Assembly (NCBI RefSeq): GCF_018403225.1
Contig: NZ_BOSG01000001.1
Location: 620,001 to 684,000 of the forward strand
Length of the DNA stretch: 64,000 bases
Reading direction: 5' to 3'
Source of the DNA: Paenibacillus sp. J23TS9
GTDB taxonomy: Bacteria; Bacillota; Bacilli; Paenibacillales; Paenibacillaceae
Shown here: positions 38,600 through 45,973 of the stretch, piece after piece
Layout of the letters: every line of letters begins with the position of its first letter
Position numbering within the stretch: the first letter of the stretch is position 1
Position numbers and translations under genes: made by a program
The notes under the pieces: generated by a model
The model's input: the letters and a program-made list of their open reading frames with translations, nothing else
Database searches by the model: none
What the model was told of the DNA's origin: nothing

Positions 38600-39439
38600 A
38601 TGGGGACATCAATTCCCAGACGGGAAAACGAACTGAACGTATCTGGTCAGGGTGCTATAAAGACCTACACATTAACTCCAGAAGAGCTCGCAGCCATTCA
38701 ACCAAAGCCCATACCAAAATCACATTCAACGCCCCTTGGTTTCAGAACAAAGGTCAAGAACACTAATCCTGAGGAGGTTAGATCAGATATGCCAAAGATC
38801 AAAAAAGAAGATTACCTGGAGCTGCGTGTTAAAGGTTCCTCACGCAAAGATGCAGCTAAGAAACTCGGTACCTCAAAACAAAGCTTGGAGACCTATTGGT
38901 TCGGTAAGTGGGGCATTAAGAGTGACGCTTCCGAAGAAGTGGAGATCGCTAGATATAAAGAGTTGCGCACCGAGAAGAGGCAGGAGGTTCCCGCCAATCA
39001 ACTGGCAACAGAGATCAAGTCAGAGACATCCACTCCCCCGGCTCCGATCGAACCGGAAAAGACAACTCCAGCCCAAAAGCAGATTGAAGTAATCCCTTCG
39101 CTACCGGTGCAACTGACCCAGGAGCAGGCTGATGCACTTCGGTTAGTCCTACAGATTAAGCAACCGGACGAGATTGTTTTGCATCACTCTTCAACATTCA
39201 TTGTTACTCGGGAGAGATGGCTGGATGCGCTGGACCCACTGAATGATCTGTCCATGGACGAAATGATCCGCGCTCTGTATTTCGGATTCGAAGCAGTAAA
39301 GACTCCCGATGAGCTGCTACTTCAGGAATTTGAAAATGCAGAGGCACGATTTGGGGCTCATTCGGGTGTTGCCTTTAGGACAGGTTTACAGATTGCCGCT
39401 GATATTTTAGGGCATAAGGTTGAGGGTGTGAATGGCTGA
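38600..39439 (+). CDS. Hypothetical phage protein with HTH segment and internal start
   Basis: A 279-residue protein from the ATG at 38600 (GAGAGG upstream). Residues 64-100 hold an HTH-like unit (LRVKGSSRKDAAKKLGTSKQ). A strong GAGGAGG at 38771-38777 sits before an in-frame ATG at 38789 (Met64), so a shorter 216-residue protein may also be made and may even be the main one. A Pro/Thr-rich linker (about 135-165) leads to a helical C-terminal domain of unknown family. Confidence 0.6.
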   Translation: MGTSIPRRENELNVSGQGAIKTYTLTPEELAAIQPKPIPKSHSTPLGFRTKVKNTNPEEVRSDMPKIKKEDYLELRVKGSSRKDAAKKLGTSKQSLETYWFGKWGIKSDASEEVEIARYKELRTEKRQEVPANQLATEIKSETSTPPAPIEPEKTTPAQKQIEVIPSLPVQLTQEQADALRLVLQIKQPDEIVLHHSSTFIVTRERWLDALDPLNDLSMDEMIRALYFGFEAVKTPDELLLQEFENAEARFGAHSGVAFRTGLQIAADILGHKVEGVNG

Positions 39440-41225
39440 GACAAAAAGATTCAATGTCATAATTCCTCGTAAAAAACGTCTAGATGAGGCCGACCGCGCT
39501 AAGTTGGTTGCATATTGGCAAGGTGTGTACAACCGGAAGGAAAGAGAGATTATCGTTGATAACTTCGCCGGCGGTGGTGGTGCCAGTACAGGTATAGAGT
39601 TGGCTACCGGACGAAGTGTGGATATAGCAATTAACCATGATCCGGCTGCCATTGCGATGCACGAGGCAAATCACCCGGAAACCAAGCATTACTGCGAATC
39701 GGTTTGGGATGTTGATCCTCGAGAGGTAGCTGCAGGCCGTCCGGTGGGTCTGGTCTGGCTCTCTCCAGACTGCAAGCACTTCAGTAAGGCGAAAGGTGGA
39801 AAACCAGTAGAAAAGGCAATTCGAGGACTGGCATGGATTGCAGTTCGCTGGGCGGCAACGGTTCGACCTCGAGTCATCATGCTTGAGAATGTGGAAGAGT
39901 TTAAAACCTGGGGACCGCTCATGAAAGATGGTTATCCGGATCCTGACCAGAAAGGTCGGACATTTAATTGCTTCGTGAATGCTCTTCGTCGGCAAGGTTA
40001 CAAGGTTGAATGGAAAGAGTTGAAGGCCTGTGATTATGGGGCTCCAACGATTCGGAAACGACTATTTTTAATCGCTCGTTGTGACGGCCGACCTATCGTA
40101 TGGCCCGAACCGACCCACGGCGCACCGGATAGCCCGGAGGTAATGGCTGGAAAGCGGAAGCCTTGGCGAACGGCAGCGGAGATCATCGACTGGTCCATTC
40201 CCTGCCCGAGTATCTTTGAACGCAAGAAGCCACTGGCCGAGAATACGGAGCGACGGATCGCCAGAGGGATTCAGCGGTTTGTGACTAACAATCCCAAACC
40301 ATTCATAGTCCGAGTCAATCACAGCGGATCAAACCACCACTATACGGATGATATTGATGAGCCATTCAAGACAATTACATCCAAAAACGGATGGGGGCTT
40401 GTCAGTCCGACGCTCATTGAAATCGGATATGGCGAAGGACCGGGACAGAATCCAAGAGTACCGGGGCTACAAAAGCCATTGGGGACAGTGGTTGCTGGAG
40501 GACGTAAGCATGCACTTGTAGCTGCTTTTCTTGCGAAGCACTACGGCGGCAATTATGCAGGGCCGGGAACTGATCTTGATTACCCGCTTAGTACAGTTAC
40601 AACGGTTGATCATAACGCACTGGTTACGGCTCATATTGCTCGGCATTTTGGAGAGTCCGTTGGCAGCGCAGCAGACGATCCAATCGGTACAGTAACTGCA
40701 GGAGGTGGCGGTAAGAGTTCTCTTGTGACCAGCCATCTCATCAAACTGCGTGGAACATGCCAAGACGGCCAGCCGGTCACAGAACCGATGCCTACCATAA
40801 CGGCAGGCGGATTACATGTTGGGGAAGTTAGAGCTTTCTTATTGAAATATTACGGCTCAGCTGACAACGGCCAGCAGCTGGACAATCCTTTGCATACAGT
40901 AACCACAAAAGATAGGTTCGGGCTGGTCACGGTCGAGGGTGTTGATTACCAGATTGTTGATATCGGCATGCGGATGCTGGAGCCACACGAACTATTCGCA
41001 GCACAGGGATTCCCAAGCAACTACATCATTAATCGGTATGCGGATGGTAAATCGGTTCCCAAGTCGGCCCAGGTGGCAAGATGCGGAAATAGTGTATCCC
41101 CCCTTATTCCCAAGGCATTTGTACTCGCGAATCTGCCAGAGATGTGTATGGGGTCGGGAAATACATTGAGCTACGAACGTTATAAGGAAGCGGTCGGGGC
41201 CGGACAGATGGAGTTTTCATTGTGA
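39432..41225 (+). CDS. DNA cytosine-5 methyltransferase with repeated recognition region
   Basis: A 597-residue C5 methyltransferase overlapping the previous stop. Motif I is VDNFAGGGGASTG (43-53), the catalytic loop SPDC (111-114) replaces the commoner PPCQ-type sequence with the Cys retained, ENV (152-154) is present, and motif X contains ARCGNSVSP (549-557). Between the catalytic core and motif X lie six degenerate repeats of a P-h-x-T-h-T unit (about 310-501), replacing a conventional target-recognition domain. No cognate nuclease is adjacent, so self-protection against host restriction is the likeliest role. Confidence 0.87.
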   Translation: MAETKRFNVIIPRKKRLDEADRAKLVAYWQGVYNRKEREIIVDNFAGGGGASTGIELATGRSVDIAINHDPAAIAMHEANHPETKHYCESVWDVDPREVAAGRPVGLVWLSPDCKHFSKAKGGKPVEKAIRGLAWIAVRWAATVRPRVIMLENVEEFKTWGPLMKDGYPDPDQKGRTFNCFVNALRRQGYKVEWKELKACDYGAPTIRKRLFLIARCDGRPIVWPEPTHGAPDSPEVMAGKRKPWRTAAEIIDWSIPCPSIFERKKPLAENTERRIARGIQRFVTNNPKPFIVRVNHSGSNHHYTDDIDEPFKTITSKNGWGLVSPTLIEIGYGEGPGQNPRVPGLQKPLGTVVAGGRKHALVAAFLAKHYGGNYAGPGTDLDYPLSTVTTVDHNALVTAHIARHFGESVGSAADDPIGTVTAGGGGKSSLVTSHLIKLRGTCQDGQPVTEPMPTITAGGLHVGEVRAFLLKYYGSADNGQQLDNPLHTVTTKDRFGLVTVEGVDYQIVDIGMRMLEPHELFAAQGFPSNYIINRYADGKSVPKSAQVARCGNSVSPLIPKAFVLANLPEMCMGSGNTLSYERYKEAVGAGQMEFSL

Positions 41226-41240
41226 GGAGGGATAATCCCG

Positions 41241-41420
41241 ATGAATGAGACGGATAAAGCTAATCCAATGGAAGAGATCCTGAAAATTTCAGATCAACTG
41301 CCTATGGCTGTTTTGGAGGATATTAACAAGCGAATAGGTGACTGGTTAGCGATGGGCGGGGAATCTACGGACCCATATATCGAACAGCAACTACGGTTTG
41401 CAAGAAGATTTGTGAAATGA
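41241..41420 (+). CDS. Small hypothetical phage protein
   Basis: A 59-codon gene with GAGGAGGG before its ATG. The product is acidic and helical (EILKISDQLPMAVLEDINKR; YIEQQLRFARRFV), a pattern I associate with small conserved proteins in Bacillus-type phages (DUF6877-like). Function unknown. Confidence 0.58.
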   Translation: MNETDKANPMEEILKISDQLPMAVLEDINKRIGDWLAMGGESTDPYIEQQLRFARRFVK

Positions 41421-41434
41421 GGAGAGATGAACGG

Positions 41435-41809
41435 ATGAAATCCATTAATGAATATGTACAAGCAGCACATGAAAACGCGAAATCAAAAGGCTGGTGGGAC
41501 GAGGATCGGAGTTTCGGTGAGATCATTGCCTTGATCCATTCCGAGGCCTCTGAGGCATTGGAGGATTATCGGAACGGAGAACACCCAAGGACAATGTGGT
41601 ACGAAAGCAAAAGCAGGCCAGGGGAATGCTCTGATATGCAAAGTGAGGAATTTCGGAAACCTTGTGGCATTCCGTCCGAGTTGGCTGACATTGTAATTCG
41701 CGTGTTTGACGCCTGTGGGCGGTACAGTATCGACCTGGAACAAGCGATCCGGGAGAAGATGGCTTATAACGCGACGTGGCCGCAGCGGCACGGAGGGAAG
41801 AAATTGTGA
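41435..41809 (+). CDS. MazG-like nucleotide pyrophosphohydrolase
   Basis: A 124-residue protein from the ATG at 41435. The all-alpha NTP-PPase motifs are visible: IALIHSEASEALEDYRNGEH (metal-binding Glu residues) and GIPSELADIVIRVFDACGRY. It may cleave (d)NTPs such as dUTP or alter nucleotide alarmones during infection. Coupled to the next gene by ATTGTGA overlap. Confidence 0.75.
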   Translation: MKSINEYVQAAHENAKSKGWWDEDRSFGEIIALIHSEASEALEDYRNGEHPRTMWYESKSRPGECSDMQSEEFRKPCGIPSELADIVIRVFDACGRYSIDLEQAIREKMAYNATWPQRHGGKKL

Positions 41810-42117
41810 GCGAAAAGACAGACATTGAAAAGATGATCGCTCCAGCTCGCCATTCTCTCCAGCATGTTCCACTGACTGAAAGCATGGTGATCGGCGGGAC
41901 GATCGGAAAACTGCAGCGAGCACTTGAGGAGAAGGATGCAGTTATTAAAGAGCTGACCGGGATAAACGTGATCGATAAAGATAAACTCGTTGAGTTTATA
42001 GAATCTGAAATCATGTCTGCTAGGATCGTTGGAACAGGCAGCGATAAGGCAATTGAATGGGAGTGCAGAAGAATTCTCGAACGGATTAATGCCGGCATTT
42101 TCGATAAGTCGGAATAG
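41806..42117 (+). CDS. Hypothetical phage protein
   Basis: A 103-residue protein starting at GTG after CGGAGGGAAG. It is largely helical with IGKLQRALEEKDAVIKELTG, then KLVEFIESEIMSARIVGTGS. No domain recognised. Confidence 0.5.
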   Translation: MSEKTDIEKMIAPARHSLQHVPLTESMVIGGTIGKLQRALEEKDAVIKELTGINVIDKDKLVEFIESEIMSARIVGTGSDKAIEWECRRILERINAGIFDKSE

Positions 42118-42174
42118 CGCATTCCGACCGTATGACGCAGTAGACACAAAATGCGATACAAAGGAGGTTTTAAG

Positions 42175-42348
42175 ATGAAAGTTGATTTAGTAGGGTTTGA
42201 TATTGAAAGGGTTAAGGAAATCGCGGTTATGGAGGGTAAGGACCCGGAGACTTTGACAGAAGTTCAAATCTGGGAGATCGTTTCTCATGCTCTTAGATGT
42301 TACGAAATAGATTTATTGACGCATTATGCGAAGGGGAGAGATGAATAG
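42175..42348 (+). CDS. Small hypothetical phage protein
   Basis: A 57-residue protein with AAAGGAGGT before its ATG. KVDLVGFDIERVKEIAVMEG is followed by EVQIWEIVSHALRCYEIDLL. The mix of helix and short strand does not identify a family. Confidence 0.5.
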   Translation: MKVDLVGFDIERVKEIAVMEGKDPETLTEVQIWEIVSHALRCYEIDLLTHYAKGRDE

Positions 42349-42544
42349 TATGCCAAAAATCGAGGGATCAAAAGGTATTTGCCGATTGTGTTTTGAGCCT
42401 GTATGGGCAGACCAAGATTTTGTGATTAGTGAAAGTAAATTCTACTATCACAGCGGTTGTGCGAATAAAGTTCCTGATTTGAAGAAATGGGAAGACAAAC
42501 ATAGAAATCCACGTCGAGACTTGGACGGTACAAAAGCAAACTGA
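42341..42544 (+). CDS. Small zinc-finger-like protein
   Basis: A 67-residue protein overlapping the previous gene. Cys-x2-Cys (CRLC) and YYHSGCAN supply four possible zinc ligands, followed by a charged tail (KKWEDKHRNPRRDL). The start could be the ATG at 42341 or 42350. Possible nucleic-acid or protein adaptor. Confidence 0.55.
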   Translation: MNSMPKIEGSKGICRLCFEPVWADQDFVISESKFYYHSGCANKVPDLKKWEDKHRNPRRDLDGTKAN

Positions 42545-42579
42545 ACAGTACGAACGAAAAGCTCATAAAGGAGAGGTCT

Positions 42580-42768
42580 GTGAAGATGAAGGATCAACCA
42601 GTTCTGTTTTACTGCAAGGATGGCACGCTGTATCCTGTGGCCCTCACAGCTGAGCAACAGCAAATGTTTGAAATGACGGTCAGCCTTCTTTCACCGCTTA
42701 AGGTGATTTCAGGTAAACCGCAAGGACAAGCAATTAATTTACTTTCAAATCGAGAGGAGCAATTATAA
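42580..42768 (+). CDS. Small hypothetical phage protein
   Basis: A 62-residue protein read from the GTG at 42580 (AAAGGAGAGG upstream); an ATG at 42586 is an alternative. It contains FYCKDGTLYPVALTAEQQQM and PLKVISGKPQGQAINLLS. No family recognised. Confidence 0.5.
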   Translation: MKMKDQPVLFYCKDGTLYPVALTAEQQQMFEMTVSLLSPLKVISGKPQGQAINLLSNREEQL

Positions 42769-43269
42769 ATGAAAACTAATATGAACGTACTGTTTAAATC
42801 GATGCAAAAGGATGACAAGAAGGAGATCCTCAAATTCGAAATCAAGGGATCGGAGGATGCTGGCGATGAAATGGAGCTGTTTGAGCTCTCTGGCAGTATT
42901 GTGGTGCTCTCCCTGGAAGTTGGTGGAGACGATGTGTGCGGTGGCATTTCTGCAGAGTTTGTCTCCATGCAGCGCGACAGCAAGAAGACTGTCATGAAGT
43001 TCGGCATCAAAGGTGATAAGGATGACAAGGCCCAGCAGCTTTATAAACTCGCTGGTCGAAACGTAACCCTGGGCGTGGCTCCAAGTCAGATGAGCATCGA
43101 GGAATTTAATGAGCCTCGTGAAGGTGTTCGCGGCAAGATCAATCCGGACGGAACAGTCGATGTGGATGATAAGAACCAAATGACTCTCGATGAGGTTGCT
43201 GCGGGTTCTGAGGAACAAGGGGAAGATGGTCCGACGATGCCTGAAAGTGACGATGATCTGCCGTTTTGA
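42769..43269 (+). CDS. Duplicated-module protein with SSB-like C-terminal tip
   Basis: A 166-residue protein made of two similar modules: residues 8-50 (LFKSMQKDDKKEILKFEIKG ... LFELSGSIVVLSL) and 64-103 (FVSMQRDSKKTVMKFGIKGD ... LYKLAGRNVTLGV). An acidic low-complexity linker leads to the terminus DDDLPF, close to the DDDIPF tip through which SSB recruits replication and repair proteins. No OB-fold is obvious. It may be a divergent ssDNA-binding or SSB-mimic protein. The start follows a GAGAGGAGC ribosome site. Confidence 0.7.
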   Translation: MKTNMNVLFKSMQKDDKKEILKFEIKGSEDAGDEMELFELSGSIVVLSLEVGGDDVCGGISAEFVSMQRDSKKTVMKFGIKGDKDDKAQQLYKLAGRNVTLGVAPSQMSIEEFNEPREGVRGKINPDGTVDVDDKNQMTLDEVAAGSEEQGEDGPTMPESDDDLPF

Positions 43270-43284
43270 TTGATTGCAACATGG

Positions 43285-43302
43285 CCCCGGCTTCGGTCGG
43301 GG
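43285..43302 (+). repeat. UUCG-tetraloop hairpin before the ArpU gene
   Basis: CCCCGGC and GTCGGGG pair (one G-T) around TTCG. There is no T run, so it is not a simple terminator. It could stabilise the 3' end of the upstream message or mark a processing site. Confidence 0.4.
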
Positions 43303-43327
43303 AACATCTTAACAACGGGGTGAGACA

Positions 43328-43822
43328 GTGGGACAAATGAGCCTCGGGGATGAATTTCTTCCTGAACTGGATGCATCGAAAACAAAGAGGGCCGTCATTG
43401 ATGCATTTGATAAATACCGGAAATGCAAATACCTAACGTTTGAAGATCGTGAAGCAAATGTCACTGCAGGTCTTAGCGATACTCCAAGGGGTTATACCGG
43501 AACAACCAGTGATCAGACAGGAGATATCGCAACGTACAACGTCGACAAACAAAATGAACGAAAAAAATACTGTTTGAAAGTTGAGAGGGCTGTGGCAAGA
43601 CTCCCTCGAATGGAGAAGTTTCTAATCGAAAAGCGTTATATGTCCGAGGAAAGCAGTTATATAAACGATCAGCACATTTATAATTTTGAGTTCCAGCCGC
43701 CGATCAGTTGGACATTGTATAAGAAATATCGCTGGGAAGCTTTTTATAAACTCGCACTGCATTTGGGTATTGCTGTGAAAGTTGAAATTAGCGAGAAAGG
43801 GGAACCATCTAATGATCTATAA
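43328..43822 (+). CDS. ArpU-family late gene regulator
   Basis: A 164-residue protein (GTG at 43328; an ATG at 43337 is in frame). Its features are ARLPRMEKFLIEKRYMSEES and a C-terminal segment WTLYKKYRWEAFYKLALHLG, the sigma-70-region-4-like pattern of ArpU proteins that switch on packaging and structural genes. In related phages the terminase genes follow at once; here the prophage ends instead, so those genes must lie at the other end of the integrated element. Confidence 0.78.
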   Translation: MGQMSLGDEFLPELDASKTKRAVIDAFDKYRKCKYLTFEDREANVTAGLSDTPRGYTGTTSDQTGDIATYNVDKQNERKKYCLKVERAVARLPRMEKFLIEKRYMSEESSYINDQHIYNFEFQPPISWTLYKKYRWEAFYKLALHLGIAVKVEISEKGEPSNDL

Positions 43823-44015
43823 AAAAGAAGAACTGCCATTTGTCCTCAATCCTCAAGATATTCAAAAAATTCTGGCTATCGGTCGACGGCAGACTTATGA
43901 GTTACTGAAAGATCCACCCTTTACTGTTCAAAGGTTAGGCGGACGCGGTGTAATCAAAATTTCGAGGGATGATTTCTTTCGGTGGTTGGATGGAGAGAAA
44001 GGTTTAGAATCATAA
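43812..44015 (+). CDS. Excisionase-like HTH protein
   Basis: A 67-residue protein from the ATG at 43812 with AAGGGG upstream. The order LNPQDIQKILAIGRRQTYEL, then FTVQRLGGRGVIKISRDDFF is the MerR-like HTH_17 fold used by excisionases. It is the last gene before the chromosome and next to repeated GGTAG motifs, which supports a role in excision. A terminator follows within 30 bases. Confidence 0.72.
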   Translation: MIYKKEELPFVLNPQDIQKILAIGRRQTYELLKDPPFTVQRLGGRGVIKISRDDFFRWLDGEKGLES

Positions 44016-44044
44016 GCAGGGGAGCTTGCCTCTTGCTTTTATAA
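44014..44044 (+). terminator. Terminator at the prophage right end
   Basis: AAGCAGGGG pairs with CCTCTTGCTT (with G-T pairs) around a short loop, followed by TTTTAT. It would insulate the chromosomal riboflavin operon from prophage transcription. Confidence 0.6.
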
Positions 44045-44048
44045 AAAA

Positions 44049-44130
44049 ACGGTAGTAACATACACCTAAGCAAGTGATGTCAAAGTAATTTCAAAACGGT
44101 AGGTTTTTGGTAGGATACTTGGTAGGAACA
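44049..44130. repeat. GGTAG repeats, candidate integrase arm sites near attR
   Basis: GGTAG occurs at 44051, 44098, 44109 and 44121; the last three, GGTAGGT/GGTAGGA, are spaced 11-12 bases. Short direct repeats beside an attachment core are typical arm-binding sites of tyrosine integrases. Between here and the riboflavin leader at 44251 no gene is seen, so the attachment core and phage/host junction should lie in about 44130-44250; the core itself cannot be located without the left end. Confidence 0.45.
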
Positions 44131-44250
44131 AGGGTAACATTCAGAGATTCAAAGGAAACGGAGAACCTGACCAATCTCTTGTAAACACTGGGGTTCCGAC
44201 ACTATCGGTCATGAAGTGGACATCATGAGCAATCATATTAATTGGTTTAA

Positions 44251-44427
44251 TCCTTCGGGGCAGGGTGAAATTCCCTACCGGCGGTGATGATGCATATTGT
44301 TTCAAGGTGAGAAGCCATGAAGCGGATGCGTCTCAGTCCGTGACCCGGACGCGTGGCAAGTTGGCCCGCGTACGGTGGACCTGGTGCAAATCCGGGACCG
44401 ACAGTATAGTCTGGATGGGAGAAGGAG
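44251..44427 (+). promoter_or_regulatory. FMN riboswitch (RFN element)
   Basis: The conserved RFN blocks are present in order: TCCTTCGGGGCAGGGTG, CCCTACCGGCGGTGAT, a variable arm, GGTGGACCTGGTGCAAATCC, GGGACCGACAGTATAG and the closing GAAGGA that pairs with TCCTTC. It senses FMN and represses the rib genes. A weak -10 (CATATT, 44234-44239) is the only nearby promoter candidate. Confidence 0.95.
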
Positions 44428-44452
44428 AGGAAGCGCATGTTACATATTGTTC

Positions 44453-44496
44453 ATGCGATGCCACCCAATAAAGCTTAGGCATGCGTGTCTTTTTTC
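44453..44496 (+). terminator. Riboswitch expression-platform terminator
   Basis: CATGCGATGCC (44453-44463) pairs with GGCATGCGTG (44479-44488, one bulge), followed by TCTTTTTT. CGCATG (44435-44440) can pair instead with CATGCG (44453-44458), forming an antiterminator just after the aptamer. This gives FMN-dependent attenuation. Confidence 0.72.
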
Positions 44497-44763
44497 ACGT
44501 ACTCTGGTGTGAACACAGATTGAACTATTATTTGTCTTGCTATCATTCTGCACCATTCACTTGTATGGGGAGAATCTGGTTAATCTGGTTATTCTTAGTT
44601 CATTCTAAATAGGGGAAGTTTATTTGGCTTACTCTGTATTCTGTATACCGGATAGTATGCGATCCATAAAAAAGACATTGTTATTTGCTATTCCTGCACA
44701 CAGGATCTGTCTATAATTCATCATGACAGAAGCTTTATTTGCGTGTCTTCAAATTACTCTCAA

Positions 44764-44798
44764 GCTGCCCCCGGATGTTGATCCGGCGGGCTTTTTTT
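44764..44798 (+). terminator. Second strong terminator before ribD
   Basis: GCCC-CCGGAT and ATCCGG-CGGGC form a GC-rich stem with loop GTTG, then seven T's. It lies 36 bases before the ribD start and over 330 bases after the aptamer. Between the two terminators (44500-44760) there is no gene; a TATAAT (44712-44717) could be the -10 of an extra promoter. Confidence 0.8.
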
Positions 44799-44834
44799 GT
44801 TGCATTTTGGAATAGGGAGGAGGTTGAGAAAGGC

Positions 44835-45944
44835 ATGGAAACGGTTGTTAACGATGAATTTTATATGTCGCTGGCACTGGATATGGCGGAGCGTGCACAA
44901 GGACAAACAGGCATTAATCCGGTGGTAGGCTGTGTCATCGTTAAGGATGGTGCGCTTGTTGGGCTGGGAACGCATCTCCAGCGGGGAAGCGGGCATGCGG
45001 AAGTTCATGCTGTGGATATGGCCGGTAAAAAAGCTGAAGGAAGCAGCGTATATGTGACGCTAGAACCCTGCAGCCATTACGGCAAAACCCCGCCCTGCTG
45101 CGATCTGCTGGTGAAGGCCAAGGTGAAGCGGGTGATTATCGCCTGTGAAGATCCGAATCCGCAGGTCGCGGGTACAGGAATCGAAAGGCTCAGACAGAGC
45201 GGCATTGAAGTGAAGGTCGGTGTTTTAAGAGATCGAGCCATTCGCCAAAATGAGAAATTTATGAAATATATTACGACAGGTACCCCTTATGTGACCATCA
45301 AGACGGCGAGTACGCTGGACGGGAAGATTGCAACCGACACGGGTGACAGCAAGTGGATTTCGAATGAAGAGGCAAGGCGGCAGGTACACAGTCTCCGTCA
45401 CCGGCATCAGGCCATCATGGTTGGCATCGGAACGGTTCAAGCTGATGATCCCGCACTGACGACAAGGCATGACGAGGTCGACGGCCTGCAGCCAATCCGA
45501 ATCGTTGTGGATTCCAAGCTTCGTTTGTCCCCTGAATCCAGGATTTTCAGTGAAGGCCTATCTCCGGTTATCGTACTAACGACGGAGCAGGCGGATCCGC
45601 AGAAAGTGAAGCTCCTAAGGGACCTGGGAGCTGCCGTTCTCGCTTGCGGCAGTGGTCCTTCCGTGGATCTCAGGTTCGCTATGCAGGAACTGGGGCGCTT
45701 GGAGATCGGGTCCATATTGGTCGAAGGCGGAGGGACGCTGAACGGTTCACTGCTTAAAGAGCGTCTTGCAGACCGGATTATCATGTATTTGGCTCCGATG
45801 ATTGTCGGTGGAAAAGCAGCCCCGGTTAATTTCAACTTTGAAGGGGTTCACCGTATCGCAGACGCTGTTACGCTCGATTCCCTGGAGATCGAACAGATCG
45901 GGAATAACATATCTGTAACGGGAATACCGGTGTGGCCAAAGTGA
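44835..45944 (+). CDS. ribD: Bifunctional riboflavin deaminase/reductase
   Basis: A 369-residue enzyme from the ATG at 44835 with GGGAGGAGG upstream. Residues 1-145 are the deaminase with zinc motif GHAEVHA (53-59) and PCSHYGKTPPCC (78-89); the C-terminal reductase has TASTLDGKIATDTGDSKWIS and ILVEGGGTLNGSLL. It carries out the second and third steps of riboflavin synthesis. First gene of the FMN-controlled operon. Confidence 0.96.
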   Translation: METVVNDEFYMSLALDMAERAQGQTGINPVVGCVIVKDGALVGLGTHLQRGSGHAEVHAVDMAGKKAEGSSVYVTLEPCSHYGKTPPCCDLLVKAKVKRVIIACEDPNPQVAGTGIERLRQSGIEVKVGVLRDRAIRQNEKFMKYITTGTPYVTIKTASTLDGKIATDTGDSKWISNEEARRQVHSLRHRHQAIMVGIGTVQADDPALTTRHDEVDGLQPIRIVVDSKLRLSPESRIFSEGLSPVIVLTTEQADPQKVKLLRDLGAAVLACGSGPSVDLRFAMQELGRLEIGSILVEGGGTLNGSLLKERLADRIIMYLAPMIVGGKAAPVNFNFEGVHRIADAVTLDSLEIEQIGNNISVTGIPVWPK

Positions 45945-45973
45945 TGAAGCTCAATAAATAAAGGAGAGATGGC

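Noticed and set aside
39432..41225. Methyltransferase considered as part of a restriction-modification or BREX-like defence system
   Set aside because: No nuclease or other defence gene is adjacent; neighbours are ordinary phage early genes, so a stand-alone phage methylase is the simpler reading.
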